From positions 12,932 through 76,931 of the forward strand of contig CAYVTD010000007.1 in the NCBI GenBank assembly GCA_964454445.1: a stretch of 64,000 bases of DNA. The letters are read 5' to 3'. Positions 46,173 to 54,054 of this stretch are shown piece after piece. Under the pieces are notes generated by a model. It ran no database searches and was not told the DNA's origin. It worked only from the letters and a program-made list of their open reading frames with translations. The translations under genes were made by a program, and so were the position numbers. How positions within the stretch are numbered: the stretch's first letter is position 1; every line of letters starts with the position of its first letter. The stretch is from CAYVTD01 sp964454445 (lineage in GTDB: Bacteria; Bacteroidota; Ignavibacteria; Kapaibacteriales; UBA2268).

Positions 46173-47168
46173 ATGAGAGTAACAAACAGCAGCGGAAATT
46201 TTACCTTTTTACGTTCTTTAGAGGATGTTCAAAGCAAAATCGTAAAAGAACAAATGCGCATCTCGACAGGCAAACAACTCCAATCTGTTGCCGACGACCC
46301 AAACAAGCTATACAATGCAAAACAAGTTACTAATTACCTTAACAGAAACTCGGAGTTTATAAAAAATATTGATAATGCCGTTGCAGAGATGTCCATTGCG
46401 AGCGAAACACTTGAGTCTATTTCCAATAATATGACCAGACTTCGCCAATTGACCATTGATGCATCTCAAACAGGCAACTATGGTAATTTACCGAGCATCG
46501 GCGCTTATGTTAAAGGTATTCTCGAAGATATTGTTCGCGATGCAAACAATGATTTCGATGGAAAATTCCTTTTTTCTGGCACAAAAACCACTACTAACTC
46601 CATAGTTCCTCAAGGAAATCAAAAAAACAACATGCCCTTTGAAATTTTGCAAGGCGAAGCTACTCCTGAAAATCTCACCGGCTTGTCAGTAGTATTCAAA
46701 GGTAACAACAACGACCGTTTCATTAATAAAGATAACCAATCTACCGAGATAATAAACAATAAGGCAACAGAAATTTTTGGAGCTAAAGGGTCAGAAGTCT
46801 TCGATTCCATCATTAAATTATATAATATCTTGATGTTCGATACCAACGGAGAAAAAAGAAACGAAAATTCTGTCCTGACAAATGCTGAAAAGCAAATAAT
46901 GAATGATGCTCAAGCTCAAATTGCCAATATTATATACCAAATTGACAATGTTTCAGGAAAAAATGGTGCCCGCGTCAATCGCTTGCAATCCATAAGCGAT
47001 ATGATGACAAACGAAAACATACGGTTGAAAGACTATCGTTCTGCACAAGAGGACACCGATGTTGCTGCGTCGTCATTCGAGCTAACAAAAAGCGAAACTG
47101 CTTTAAAATATTCGCTCCAAGTCGGTGCAAAGATTTTTCAACAATCTTTGTTCGATTTTATTAGATAA
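46173..47168 (+). CDS. flgL: Flagellar hook-associated protein 3 FlgL
   Basis: 331 aa. The flagellin-like N-terminus (FLRSLEDVQSKIVKEQMRISTGKQL in parts, SVADDPNKLYNA) and C-terminus (YRSAQEDTDVAASSFELTKSETALKYSLQVGAKIFQ in parts) are present. The central region has the FSGTKTTT block typical of FlgL. It joins FlgK to the filament. It follows flgK by 19 nt; motA begins 22 nt later. Confidence 0.96.
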   Translation: MRVTNSSGNFTFLRSLEDVQSKIVKEQMRISTGKQLQSVADDPNKLYNAKQVTNYLNRNSEFIKNIDNAVAEMSIASETLESISNNMTRLRQLTIDASQTGNYGNLPSIGAYVKGILEDIVRDANNDFDGKFLFSGTKTTTNSIVPQGNQKNNMPFEILQGEATPENLTGLSVVFKGNNNDRFINKDNQSTEIINNKATEIFGAKGSEVFDSIIKLYNILMFDTNGEKRNENSVLTNAEKQIMNDAQAQIANIIYQIDNVSGKNGARVNRLQSISDMMTNENIRLKDYRSAQEDTDVAASSFELTKSETALKYSLQVGAKIFQQSLFDFIR

Positions 47169-47189
47169 AATTTTCTTATTTTTGAAAAT

Positions 47190-48035
47190 ATGAAGGCAAG
47201 CACACTCATAGGGATATTGTTCGGATTCCTTGCGATTTTCGGAGCATTTGTTTGGGAAGGTGGCACGCTCGATGCATTAATCATGCTGCCCGCCATGCTT
47301 ATTGTTTTTGGAGGCACCTTGGCAGCGGGTCTTGCAGGAAGTTCGTTTGCCGATATAGCGCGCTTGCCAAAATTGTTCTGGCTCGCAGTCAATCCTCCAA
47401 AATATGAAATCGACAAAATCGTAAAACAAATAATTGAATTCTCTTACATTGCCCGCCGCCAAGGTATCCTTACTTTGGAAGATAAGATTTCAGAAATGAA
47501 GCACCCATTTATGCAAAAATTATTTCAAATCTGCATCGATGGCTCCGACCCCGAAACCTTACATTCCATTGTTCAATCCGAAATAGCAAATATCTCGCTA
47601 AGGCATAACAAAAACATCGGCTTATTTGTTAAATTAGGTGGCTATTCCCCAACAATGGGTATTATAGGCACGGTTATGGGATTGATTTCCACATTAGCCG
47701 CCGCCGGTAGCGATCCCAATATTTTAATTCATCACATCGCTTCTGCTTTCATTGCCACTATGTGGGGTATTTTTATGGCTAATATAGTTTGGTTACCGAT
47801 TGGGGACAAACTTCGTGCGATGCACAACGAAGAGATACAAATCATTAATATTATGTTTGAAGGTGTCTATTCGGTGCAATTAGGCGAAACGCCAATGGTT
47901 ATAAAGCAAAAAATGATTGGTGCTTTTCCTTTGCAAACACAAAAGGCAATCTTCGACGAGTTTATGAAATACCAACCACCAAACGAAAAAGCTGGTTTTA
48001 AGCCAAGCGTAATGCCTGCCTCTGATGAATTCTAA
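47190..48035 (+). CDS. motA: Flagellar stator protein MotA
   Basis: 281 aa with four transmembrane segments: two near residues 1-50, two near 150-205. MotA features are GTLAAGLAGSSF, GYSPTMGIIGTVMGLISTL (with the Pro-Thr-Gly loop of TM3) and ATMWGIFMANIVWLPIGDKL. A charged cytoplasmic loop (about 60-145) and a C-terminal tail interact with FliG. It forms the ion channel with MotB, but no motB follows: the next gene is on the minus strand and unrelated. MotB must lie elsewhere. Confidence 0.93.
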   Translation: MKASTLIGILFGFLAIFGAFVWEGGTLDALIMLPAMLIVFGGTLAAGLAGSSFADIARLPKLFWLAVNPPKYEIDKIVKQIIEFSYIARRQGILTLEDKISEMKHPFMQKLFQICIDGSDPETLHSIVQSEIANISLRHNKNIGLFVKLGGYSPTMGIIGTVMGLISTLAAAGSDPNILIHHIASAFIATMWGIFMANIVWLPIGDKLRAMHNEEIQIINIMFEGVYSVQLGETPMVIKQKMIGAFPLQTQKAIFDEFMKYQPPNEKAGFKPSVMPASDEF

Positions 48036-48058
48036 AAAACCTAGTGATTATTCACAGC

Positions 48059-48120
48059 ATTAGGGGATTACGATATGCTTTCGTATAACATTAGGGGATT
48101 ACGATATGCTTTCGTATAAC
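48059..48120. repeat. Perfect 31-bp tandem duplication at the 3' end of a secreted-protein gene
   Basis: The two copies, 48059-48089 and 48090-48120, are identical. The second encodes the last codons and stop of the minus-strand gene ending at 48091; the first is a non-coding copy of the same end. Confidence 0.95.
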
Positions 48121-48900
48121 TCTGCTGTTGTCGATAGTTATTTCAGCAATGTAATCGCCGTGGGGCAAACGTCTTCCTTGGTCATCTCGAAGATTCCAGG
48201 TAAGATTATATCTGCCTTCAGATTGGAAACCGTCGAACAAAGTAGCAATCGCAATTGCCTGAATGGAATAGATAACAATTTTAACATCCGACGGGTAATC
48301 GAGAGCATAGCTTAGTCTTGGCGAAACATCTTCTGTTAAGCCGAGCAAACTAGCGATTTGACCGAATGAGACAATGCCTGCATATGGATTGTAAGTATTA
48401 ACAAAGGGAACATAAAAAGCATTTTGTATCTGTATTTGTCTTTGCACTATCTCGTTGCCTCTTGGAGAATAGAGTTCGCGAGGAATGTCCATATTTTTTT
48501 TAATAATGTCCATCGGAGTGCCTTGTTGAAGATCTTGCATAAATTCTCTTTGCTTGGAAAAGACGATGTAATCGTTGGAAAAACGAACTTCATTGACAAT
48601 ATTGAGCCGCAAAGCACGGGCATAGTTGCTGTCTTGCATTTCAAGATATTCTTCTTTGCTTATTCCCGGCAAAACGGTGGTTGTTCGAAGCGAATCTGGC
48701 ATGCGCAAGGTATCGCCGCTTATAATTTGGTAAGGTGTCAGAACCGGCTGCTTTTTAATTATGGTTCCTTGGTCATCGTTCTTGATAGGTTGCGAATAAG
48801 CAATCGTGGCATTAAAAAAGATTATGATGATATTAGCTATTATGGATGCGCAAATGTAAAGCACAAAATCAGTGGTTTTTATACAGTAATATTTCGCCAT
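48091..48900 (-). CDS. Exported protein with C-terminal FlgD-Ig-like domain
   Basis: 269 aa from the ATG at 48900; an in-frame TTG at 48912 would add four residues. A hydrophobic segment (about 12-36) is a signal peptide or anchor. I recognise no catalytic motif in the middle part. The last 65 residues look like an immunoglobulin-like FlgD/secretion tail: VKIVIYSIQAIAIATLFDG, YNLTWNLRDDQGRRLPHGDY, IAEITID. Such tails are common on surface proteins of the FCB group. It is convergent to motA and its 3' end carries a 31-bp tandem duplication. Function unknown. Confidence 0.7.
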   Translation of the reverse strand: MAKYYCIKTTDFVLYICASIIANIIIIFFNATIAYSQPIKNDDQGTIIKKQPVLTPYQIISGDTLRMPDSLRTTTVLPGISKEEYLEMQDSNYARALRLNIVNEVRFSNDYIVFSKQREFMQDLQQGTPMDIIKKNMDIPRELYSPRGNEIVQRQIQIQNAFYVPFVNTYNPYAGIVSFGQIASLLGLTEDVSPRLSYALDYPSDVKIVIYSIQAIAIATLFDGFQSEGRYNLTWNLRDDQGRRLPHGDYIAEITIDNSRVIRKHIVIP

Positions 48901-48920
48901 ACAGGAATGCAAAAAATAAA

Positions 48921-48950
48921 AAAAACCGACACTATTTTAACAGTATCGGT
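48921..48950 (-). terminator. Rho-independent terminator of the S1 gene
   Basis: On the minus strand ACCGATACT pairs with AGTGTCGGT (one G-U) and a run of Ts follows (48911-48925 on the plus strand is A-rich). It lies 29 nt after the rpsA stop and just upstream of the next minus-strand gene. Confidence 0.85.
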
Positions 48951-48978
48951 TTTATTAAGAAATTATTGTAAAGTATGT

Positions 48979-50472
48979 TTACTCGATACTTCCCAAGAGT
49001 CCTTTTTTCTGTTCTTCAGTAAGGAAATCATTAAACGTAAAACCAGAATTGTCGTTGTCTTTTATTTCCTTTGCAACTTTTGATGACTCCTTGTGTGGAG
49101 AACTGCGGAAAGCAGCTCGCTCTTCAATTCGAGGATTTAAAATAAGAGATTCCTCTTCGGGAATGATGTCGTTGATAACAACAGTTATAATATCACCTTC
49201 GTTGAAAGGTATCTTTCTCCCTTTTAAAATAGGTCTCATTCTACTGCGTGGCATAAAGCCATCGACTTCGTCACCAACAGTTATTACAGCTCCCTGAGGT
49301 ACTAATTGTAAAACTTTCCCTTGTGCTTCGCTATTTGGTGGATATTTTTCTTTTAGACCTTGCCAAGGATTGGGCAGGGTGCGTTTATAGCTTAATGCAA
49401 TAGCTTGTTTTTCTTCGTTTACGCTTATAATGTAAACGTCAATTTCCTGATATAGTTTGACAACTTCGTTGGGGTGCTTCAGTCGTCTGGTCCAAGACAA
49501 TTCTGATAGTCTAATCAAGCCATCGATGCCAGGAGACAATTCGACATAAGCACCGAAATCGGTAATTCTTTTTATAATTCCTTTGTGGGTAGTTTCTGGT
49601 TTATAAACTTTATTAATACCTTTCCAAGGCGAATCTTCCAGTTCTTTTCTACTGAGAGAGACCCTGTTTTTATCTCTATCTATTTCGTAGACGACAGCTT
49701 GGATCAAATCGCCTTTTTTAACAAATTTTGTAGGGTCTTCGATATGCAATTTCGAAAGTCGTGATATGTGGATAAGCCCTTCGACACAACCCAAATCGAC
49801 AAAAACACCAAAAGAAGCGATTGATGAGATGCGCCCTTCGATGATATTGCCAACTTTGATTTTTTCCCATAGCTCTTCTTCGAGGACGGCTTTCCTACTG
49901 ACGATGATCGAGTTGCGATCTTGCTCATTGTCGTGGATTTCGTGGACAACAACTTCCATTTTATGTCCGATGGCATCGACAAGCTCTTCTTCTGTCGGAG
50001 ATTTTTTAATGGCAAAATGGGAGGCAGGCAAAAACAAGGGTGCATCTTCGAAATCGACTCGCAAACCGCCGCGAATTCTTGCTTTAACGATGACTTCGAT
50101 TCTTTGCTTGTTTTCTTTGAATTCTCTTAATTTATCTATAACAGCATTGATTTTCTCATCTTGAATTCTCCTTTCCTCAAGCCGTTGTTTTTCTTTGGCT
50201 TCGATTCTGTCAAGATCGATTCTTTCGGCAAGTGGACCAGTTTTTTGAGTTGTTTTTGGCTCTTCAGGATTGACTGTTCCTTGTCCCAAATCCATTGGGG
50301 TTGTTTCTTCAGTAGCTTGGCCCAAGTCAACTGTGGCAGCATGCTCACTTTCCGTGTTTATTTGAGTTTCAAGCGGACTTGATTCTTCTGTAATTTGTAG
50401 TTGAACCTGATTTTCAGTTTCGTTATAAATAATGTTTTGTTCATTGATAGCTTGTTTAGCTTCTTCGTTCAT
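48979..50472 (-). CDS. rpsA: 30S ribosomal protein S1 (four S1 RNA-binding domains)
   Basis: 497 aa from the ATG at 50472 (an in-frame TTG at 50505 adds 11 residues). The first about 95 residues are acidic, low-complexity and contain two similar DLGQ(A/G)T segments. Four S1 OB-folds follow, with IRGGLRVDFEDAPLFLPASHF, GRISSIASFGVFVDLGCVEGLIHIS, GIIKRITDFGAYVELSPGIDGLIRLS and GKVLQLVPQGAVITVGDEVDGFMPRS (each given in family order). It unwinds and positions mRNA on the 30S subunit. E. coli S1 has six domains; shorter forms are normal in other phyla. It ends at a clear terminator. Confidence 0.9.
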   Translation of the reverse strand: MNEEAKQAINEQNIIYNETENQVQLQITEESSPLETQINTESEHAATVDLGQATEETTPMDLGQGTVNPEEPKTTQKTGPLAERIDLDRIEAKEKQRLEERRIQDEKINAVIDKLREFKENKQRIEVIVKARIRGGLRVDFEDAPLFLPASHFAIKKSPTEEELVDAIGHKMEVVVHEIHDNEQDRNSIIVSRKAVLEEELWEKIKVGNIIEGRISSIASFGVFVDLGCVEGLIHISRLSKLHIEDPTKFVKKGDLIQAVVYEIDRDKNRVSLSRKELEDSPWKGINKVYKPETTHKGIIKRITDFGAYVELSPGIDGLIRLSELSWTRRLKHPNEVVKLYQEIDVYIISVNEEKQAIALSYKRTLPNPWQGLKEKYPPNSEAQGKVLQLVPQGAVITVGDEVDGFMPRSRMRPILKGRKIPFNEGDIITVVINDIIPEEESLILNPRIEERAAFRSSPHKESSKVAKEIKDNDNSGFTFNDFLTEEQKKGLLGSIE

Positions 50473-50591
50473 AGAGCACGCTTCCGATTTTCTTAAAATA
50501 TCCAATAAATAAAATTAGAGACATATAAACTGCAAAGTTAAGTATAAAAAAACAAATATAAGATAAAAATTTCTAAATATTACCATTTTTT

Positions 50592-51404
50592 TCATTTTCT
50601 TTTCTGCAAAATAAAGCTTGCTTCGAGACAAAGGTAATTTTTCACAAAAGAAATCCTTGCGAAACCACCTAATCGCAATGATGGTAATCCGAATTTTTCT
50701 TTGAAAACGGGTCTGAGAATATAATAATCCTCTAAAAAAATCGAATATCCGGTTTGCAAAGCCGCCTTGATTAACTTTTTTGGGGTTAGCTTTATCGATT
50801 GCAATCGCTTCACCTCGCCTTGATCGTTTGCCCTGCCTCCATAGAGGAAAGGATAGAATAAGAAATTTGGCAACAGGTGCGTATAAGGCACTTTTCCAGC
50901 AAGATTAGCCACAGTATGCTGATGCCCTCCAAAAGGAGAATGGTAAGGTGGGAATGTCAGATAAAGAAAACCACCGGGCTTGATTAGTTTTTCAATCCGC
51001 TCAAGAGCCAAGCTGGTATCGTCCAAATGCTCGATAACATCACGCAAGATAACTAAATCGAATTGCTCAATCCAATTTTTAGGAATGTCATCCAATAAAA
51101 TGTTATGCTCGACAAAATCAATATCAATGCCTGCTTTGGTGGCTATTTCCTTGCCATATTCGAGACGCTGGGTGTTAATGTCGGTGGCAAGGGCATATCC
51201 GGCGCCAGCCAATTTAAGCGCAGCAAGCACACCAGCTTCGGCGCTGCCGATTTCGGCTATTAATGATCCTTCACTGAAAACTTTTGCTTTTTCGAGATAA
51301 GGCACAATAAAATTGCGACCAAATCTGTATTGATAGCCAAGATAGTATTTTATATGTGATTGGGTATCTGGTGATTCTATTAAATCGTTGTATTTATCGC
51401 TCAT
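50592..51404 (-). CDS. Class I SAM-dependent methyltransferase
   Basis: 270 aa from the ATG at 51404; an in-frame TTG at 51434 would add 10 residues. Motif I is LIAEIGSAEAGVLAALKLAG, the acidic residue of motif II is in ATDINTQRL, motif IV is FDLVILRDVIEHLDD, and motif V is LIKPGGFLYLTFPPYHSPFGGHQH. This pattern fits Methyltransf_11/23 enzymes acting on small molecules or glycan-linked intermediates. The C-terminal 100 residues are a variable cap that determines the substrate. The gene is alone: the promoter must lie in the 150-bp gap next to cheY. Confidence 0.85.
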   Translation of the reverse strand: MSDKYNDLIESPDTQSHIKYYLGYQYRFGRNFIVPYLEKAKVFSEGSLIAEIGSAEAGVLAALKLAGAGYALATDINTQRLEYGKEIATKAGIDIDFVEHNILLDDIPKNWIEQFDLVILRDVIEHLDDTSLALERIEKLIKPGGFLYLTFPPYHSPFGGHQHTVANLAGKVPYTHLLPNFLFYPFLYGGRANDQGEVKRLQSIKLTPKKLIKAALQTGYSIFLEDYYILRPVFKEKFGLPSLRLGGFARISFVKNYLCLEASFILQKRK

Positions 51405-51557
51405 CTTATTCTGAAATTTTTGCTTTATAAACAATCTTTTTTATATTTTATTTTATTAATTCAGGTATTTATCAGAAAAAAACATATAATTAATTAATTT
51501 GAATTGTAAATAAAAATTTTGTAATTTTGAGAATGTTTATTTATTAATAAATTAAGA

Positions 51558-51938
51558 TTGAAGCGAATAAATATTTTGGTAGTTGATGATTCTGCTTCCA
51601 CACGTCGGATAACGATAAGATTCCTCAAGTTAATAGGTTATGAAGTTATCTTTGAAGCAGCCGATGGCAAAGAGGGCTTGAAAAAGCTAAAATCTAAGGA
51701 CATTGATCTTGTCATTACTGATTGGAATATGCCAAATATGAATGGGTTAGAATTTGTCAAAGCCATAAGAGCAGACGAAAAACTCAAGAAAATTCCGGTG
51801 CTTATGGTTACTACACGCGGCTTGAAAGAAGACGTAATCAATGCAATCAAAGTAGGTGCTAATAATTATATTGTTAAGCCATTTACACAAGATATCCTTG
51901 ATCAGAAAATCCTTCAAGTGATAGGCTTGTTAAAATAA
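51558..51938 (+). CDS. CheY-like single-domain response regulator
   Basis: 126 aa, a receiver only. The TTG start is used because the first beta strand (INILVVDDS) begins at residue 4. Acidic pocket Asp10-Asp11, phospho-acceptor Asp55 in VITDWNMPNMNG, the Thr switch in MVTTRG (residues 84-87) and Lys107 in IVKPFT are all present. It could switch the flagellar motor as CheY, but no chemotaxis kinase is in the window. Divergent from the methyltransferase; no clear ribosome site. Confidence 0.92.
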   Translation: MKRINILVVDDSASTRRITIRFLKLIGYEVIFEAADGKEGLKKLKSKDIDLVITDWNMPNMNGLEFVKAIRADEKLKKIPVLMVTTRGLKEDVINAIKVGANNYIVKPFTQDILDQKILQVIGLLK

Positions 51939-52007
51939 AGATATGTATTTATCGTACAAAAGTTTTTACTATTTTGTACTAAAAAAAATAATATAAAAAT
52001 CGGTTTA

Positions 52008-52364
52008 TTATTCTTCTATAAACAGATACAAAATATCTTCGGGTTTGAGATTTGCCTGCGCTCCCAATGCATCTTTTTTAAATTTATCTGAGTGGATTTG
52101 GCTAAGCTCTTTCAACGCTTCTTCGAAAGTTTCAATAGGCAATGCCGCGAATTGGTCAAGAGGGTGAGTATTGTCCACTTGCTTATTATTCTCCAAATAA
52201 GATATGGCATTGAGCAAAATATCCTGTTGCCAGCTATTAATTTCCGATGGTTTTTCCTTTAGATCTACTGCTTCTGCATCCTTTTGCTTCTTAATGGTTG
52301 ATGGCTTAAAGCTATTATTTGCTATCTGTTCTGTAATTGTAGCCTTGACTTCTGTTATATTCAT
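52008..52364 (-). CDS. Hypothetical protein, small, soluble
   Basis: 118 aa and not recognised. It is acidic and mostly helical, with no signal peptide, Cys or membrane segment. A Lys/Glu-rich linker (about 20-45) leads to helices SWQQDILLNAISYLENN and FEEALKELSQIHSD, then LGAQANLKPEDILYLFIEE at the end. AAGGAT 6 nt before the ATG supports expression. It converges with cheY, 70 nt apart. Confidence 0.65.
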   Translation of the reverse strand: MNITEVKATITEQIANNSFKPSTIKKQKDAEAVDLKEKPSEINSWQQDILLNAISYLENNKQVDNTHPLDQFAALPIETFEEALKELSQIHSDKFKKDALGAQANLKPEDILYLFIEE

Positions 52365-52672
52365 ATTTATCCTTGGTGAATTTGTTTTATAATCTTAAAA
52401 ATAATGTAACAAATTGCATACCGTTTTGTTTATAATAACAGATAGCAATTATAAAAATAAATAAAAAACAAAAGAAAAAGAAATAAACAACACGAGAGTT
52501 TAAAGAAAAAGATGATTTTTACTAAAAATTTGAAATATATTGTTTTTTTATAAAGATTTATTTCGTATTTTAAGATTAAGGAAAAACGATTTTTGTTTGT
52601 AATTCGTTTTTTTGATAAATATCACTATTTTTAGTGGCTAAATTTTTTAATCTTTTATCAATAGGAGCGCTT
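52365..52672. other. AT-rich intergenic gap
   Basis: About 300 bp of AT-rich sequence between a hypothetical gene and a lipoprotein gene, transcribed away from each other. It must hold both promoters. No RNA gene, repeat or ORF is evident. Confidence 0.4.
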
Positions 52673-53227
52673 ATGAAAAGTTCTTTACTTGCTTTATTAA
52701 CAGTACTTTTAATTGCAGCTTCATCTTGCGGACCTAGTCAGCCCTTGCCTCTTACCGATCAAGAAATTGCTAAAGAAAAAGAGGCAATAATTGATGTTGC
52801 TAATCGATACAACATATCCAGCGCTAGCAAAGACTGGTCGGGTATCGTGGAACTTCTATCAAAAAAAGTTACCTTCTATGGGACAGATTCTGCCGAAGTG
52901 CTCAGAAATTTCGAGGAATTCCAGGCAAAGATCAATCAGCAATGGGATTTCTACGACACAATGATTTACGGAGATATGGTTGATATTCATATTGATATCG
53001 ACCCTCAAGGACAGCTTGCTTCAATAATCTTTGGCGTGCCTTGCGATATTGTAAAGGGCAACAAGGCAATTCATTATTTTTTGCGTGTTTCTCGCACATT
53101 GAAAAAAGAAGATGGCAAATGGGTCATTTGTAGCGGTATTGTTGGTATTGCAAAGACAGATAATACTTGGAAAGAATTCAATAACAATACTGAGCCAGAG
53201 CCAGCAGAGGGCAGCAAGCAACCGTAG
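52673..53227 (+). CDS. Lipoprotein with NTF2/SnoaL-like fold
   Basis: 184 aa from the ATG at 52673, chosen because AGGAGC lies 7 nt upstream and residues 1-19 form a lipoprotein signal (lipobox IAASSC, Cys19). An in-frame ATG 39 nt upstream lacks a site. The mature part opens with a helix (KEKEAIIDVANRYN), then short strands and ending in LRVSRTLKKEDGKWVICSGIVG; this order resembles the cone-shaped NTF2-like (DUF4440/SnoaL) fold. Predicted membrane-anchored, ligand unknown. A strong terminator follows. Confidence 0.7.
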   Translation: MKSSLLALLTVLLIAASSCGPSQPLPLTDQEIAKEKEAIIDVANRYNISSASKDWSGIVELLSKKVTFYGTDSAEVLRNFEEFQAKINQQWDFYDTMIYGDMVDIHIDIDPQGQLASIIFGVPCDIVKGNKAIHYFLRVSRTLKKEDGKWVICSGIVGIAKTDNTWKEFNNNTEPEPAEGSKQP

Positions 53228-53266
53228 AAGTAACTTGTTAAAAAATACTCTATTAATAAGAACAAT

Positions 53267-53311
53267 GTCAGTTCTGATTGCACTAATTGCGCAACAGAAT
53301 TGACTTTTTTT
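53267..53311 (+). terminator. Rho-independent terminator after the lipoprotein gene
   Basis: GTCAGTTCTG (53267-53276) pairs with CAGAATTGAC (53295-53304) with one G-U pair, and the inner TTGC...GCAA extends the stem. TTTTTTT (53305-53311) follows. Confidence 0.88.
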
Positions 53312-53385
53312 GTAGAAGGACAAAAACTATAGAAATAATTTGGAATTTAAAAAAAAATTATATAATTTTGTAATTCTCTTTTGTT

Positions 53386-53460
53386 CGGGGCATGGCGCAG
53401 TCCGGTTAGCGCGCCTGCTTTGGGAGCAGGAGGCCGCAGGTTCGAATCCCGCTGCCCCGA
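53386..53460 (+). tRNA. tRNA-Pro (anticodon TGG)
   Basis: A full cloverleaf can be drawn: acceptor CGGGGCA/TGCCCCG with discriminator A, anticodon stem CCTGC/GCAGG around TTTGGGA (anticodon TGG), and TTCGAAT in the T-loop. The T-stem GCAGG/CCCGC has one A-C mismatch. No CCA is encoded. It lies between the lipoprotein terminator and the HIT gene. Confidence 0.95.
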
Positions 53461-53477
53461 CAAAAATTCTTAAATCT

Positions 53478-53987
53478 TTAATGCCTCTTTTTAGCAAACA
53501 ATTCCGATAAATGAATCTGCATGTCATCAACTGCTTGAGAAACAACACGAATCTCAGAAAGCACAGGCATAAAGCTCGTATCTCCGATCCAGCGAGGAAC
53601 AACGTGGAAATGGAAATGACCCGGGACTCCCGCTCCTGACACCCTGCCAACATTGACACCAATATTAAAGCCGTGGGGCTTGGCATATTCCGTTAAAACC
53701 GATGCTGTTTCCCGGACGGTGAGAATCATATTTGTTAATTCTTCCGTTGTAAGCTCGTCAAGTTCGCCGACATGCCTAAATGGAGCAATGAGCGAATGAC
53801 CACTATTATATGGGTATCGATTGAGCATTACAAAACATTTCTCACGGCGTGCTACAACGAGCATTTCCTTGTCTGTTTCCGGATTGTTCATAGCAGAACA
53901 AAAAAAACATGGCTTCGCTCCATTTTTACCTTCTTCTTTAAATCCTTGAATATATTGAGATCGCCAAGGAGACCAAATATAGTCCAT
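53478..53987 (-). CDS. HIT-family nucleotide hydrolase/transferase
   Basis: 169 aa from the ATG at 53987, preceded by AAGGA; the open frame runs further upstream but without a site. The histidine triad is HFHFHVV (residues 124-130). A Cys pair CFFC (27-30) near the N-terminus and NIGVNVGRVSGAGVPGH before the triad resemble the long AP4A-phosphorylase/Fhit-like branch with a zinc site. The substrate is a nucleoside phosphate. It is the last gene downstream of the kinase-like gene. Confidence 0.93.
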   Translation of the reverse strand: MDYIWSPWRSQYIQGFKEEGKNGAKPCFFCSAMNNPETDKEMLVVARREKCFVMLNRYPYNSGHSLIAPFRHVGELDELTTEELTNMILTVRETASVLTEYAKPHGFNIGVNVGRVSGAGVPGHFHFHVVPRWIGDTSFMPVLSEIRVVSQAVDDMQIHLSELFAKKRH

Positions 53988-54054
53988 TGTGGTCCTTATG
54001 TTTATTAATGTAAAAAATTTTGATTTGCACAAATATAAGAAAAAATTTAAGAAA

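Noticed and set aside
47261..47276. TGGCAC-N5-ATGCA in motA resembling a sigma-54 promoter
   Set aside because: It lies inside the motA coding sequence, about 70 nt after its start, with no gene boundary next to it. A similar chance match lies in flgA at 40570.
48424..49083. 219-aa plus-strand ORF antisense to the FlgD-Ig-like gene and the start of its upstream region
   Set aside because: It runs across the S1 terminator and the secreted-protein gene in antisense. Its sequence has no recognisable domain.
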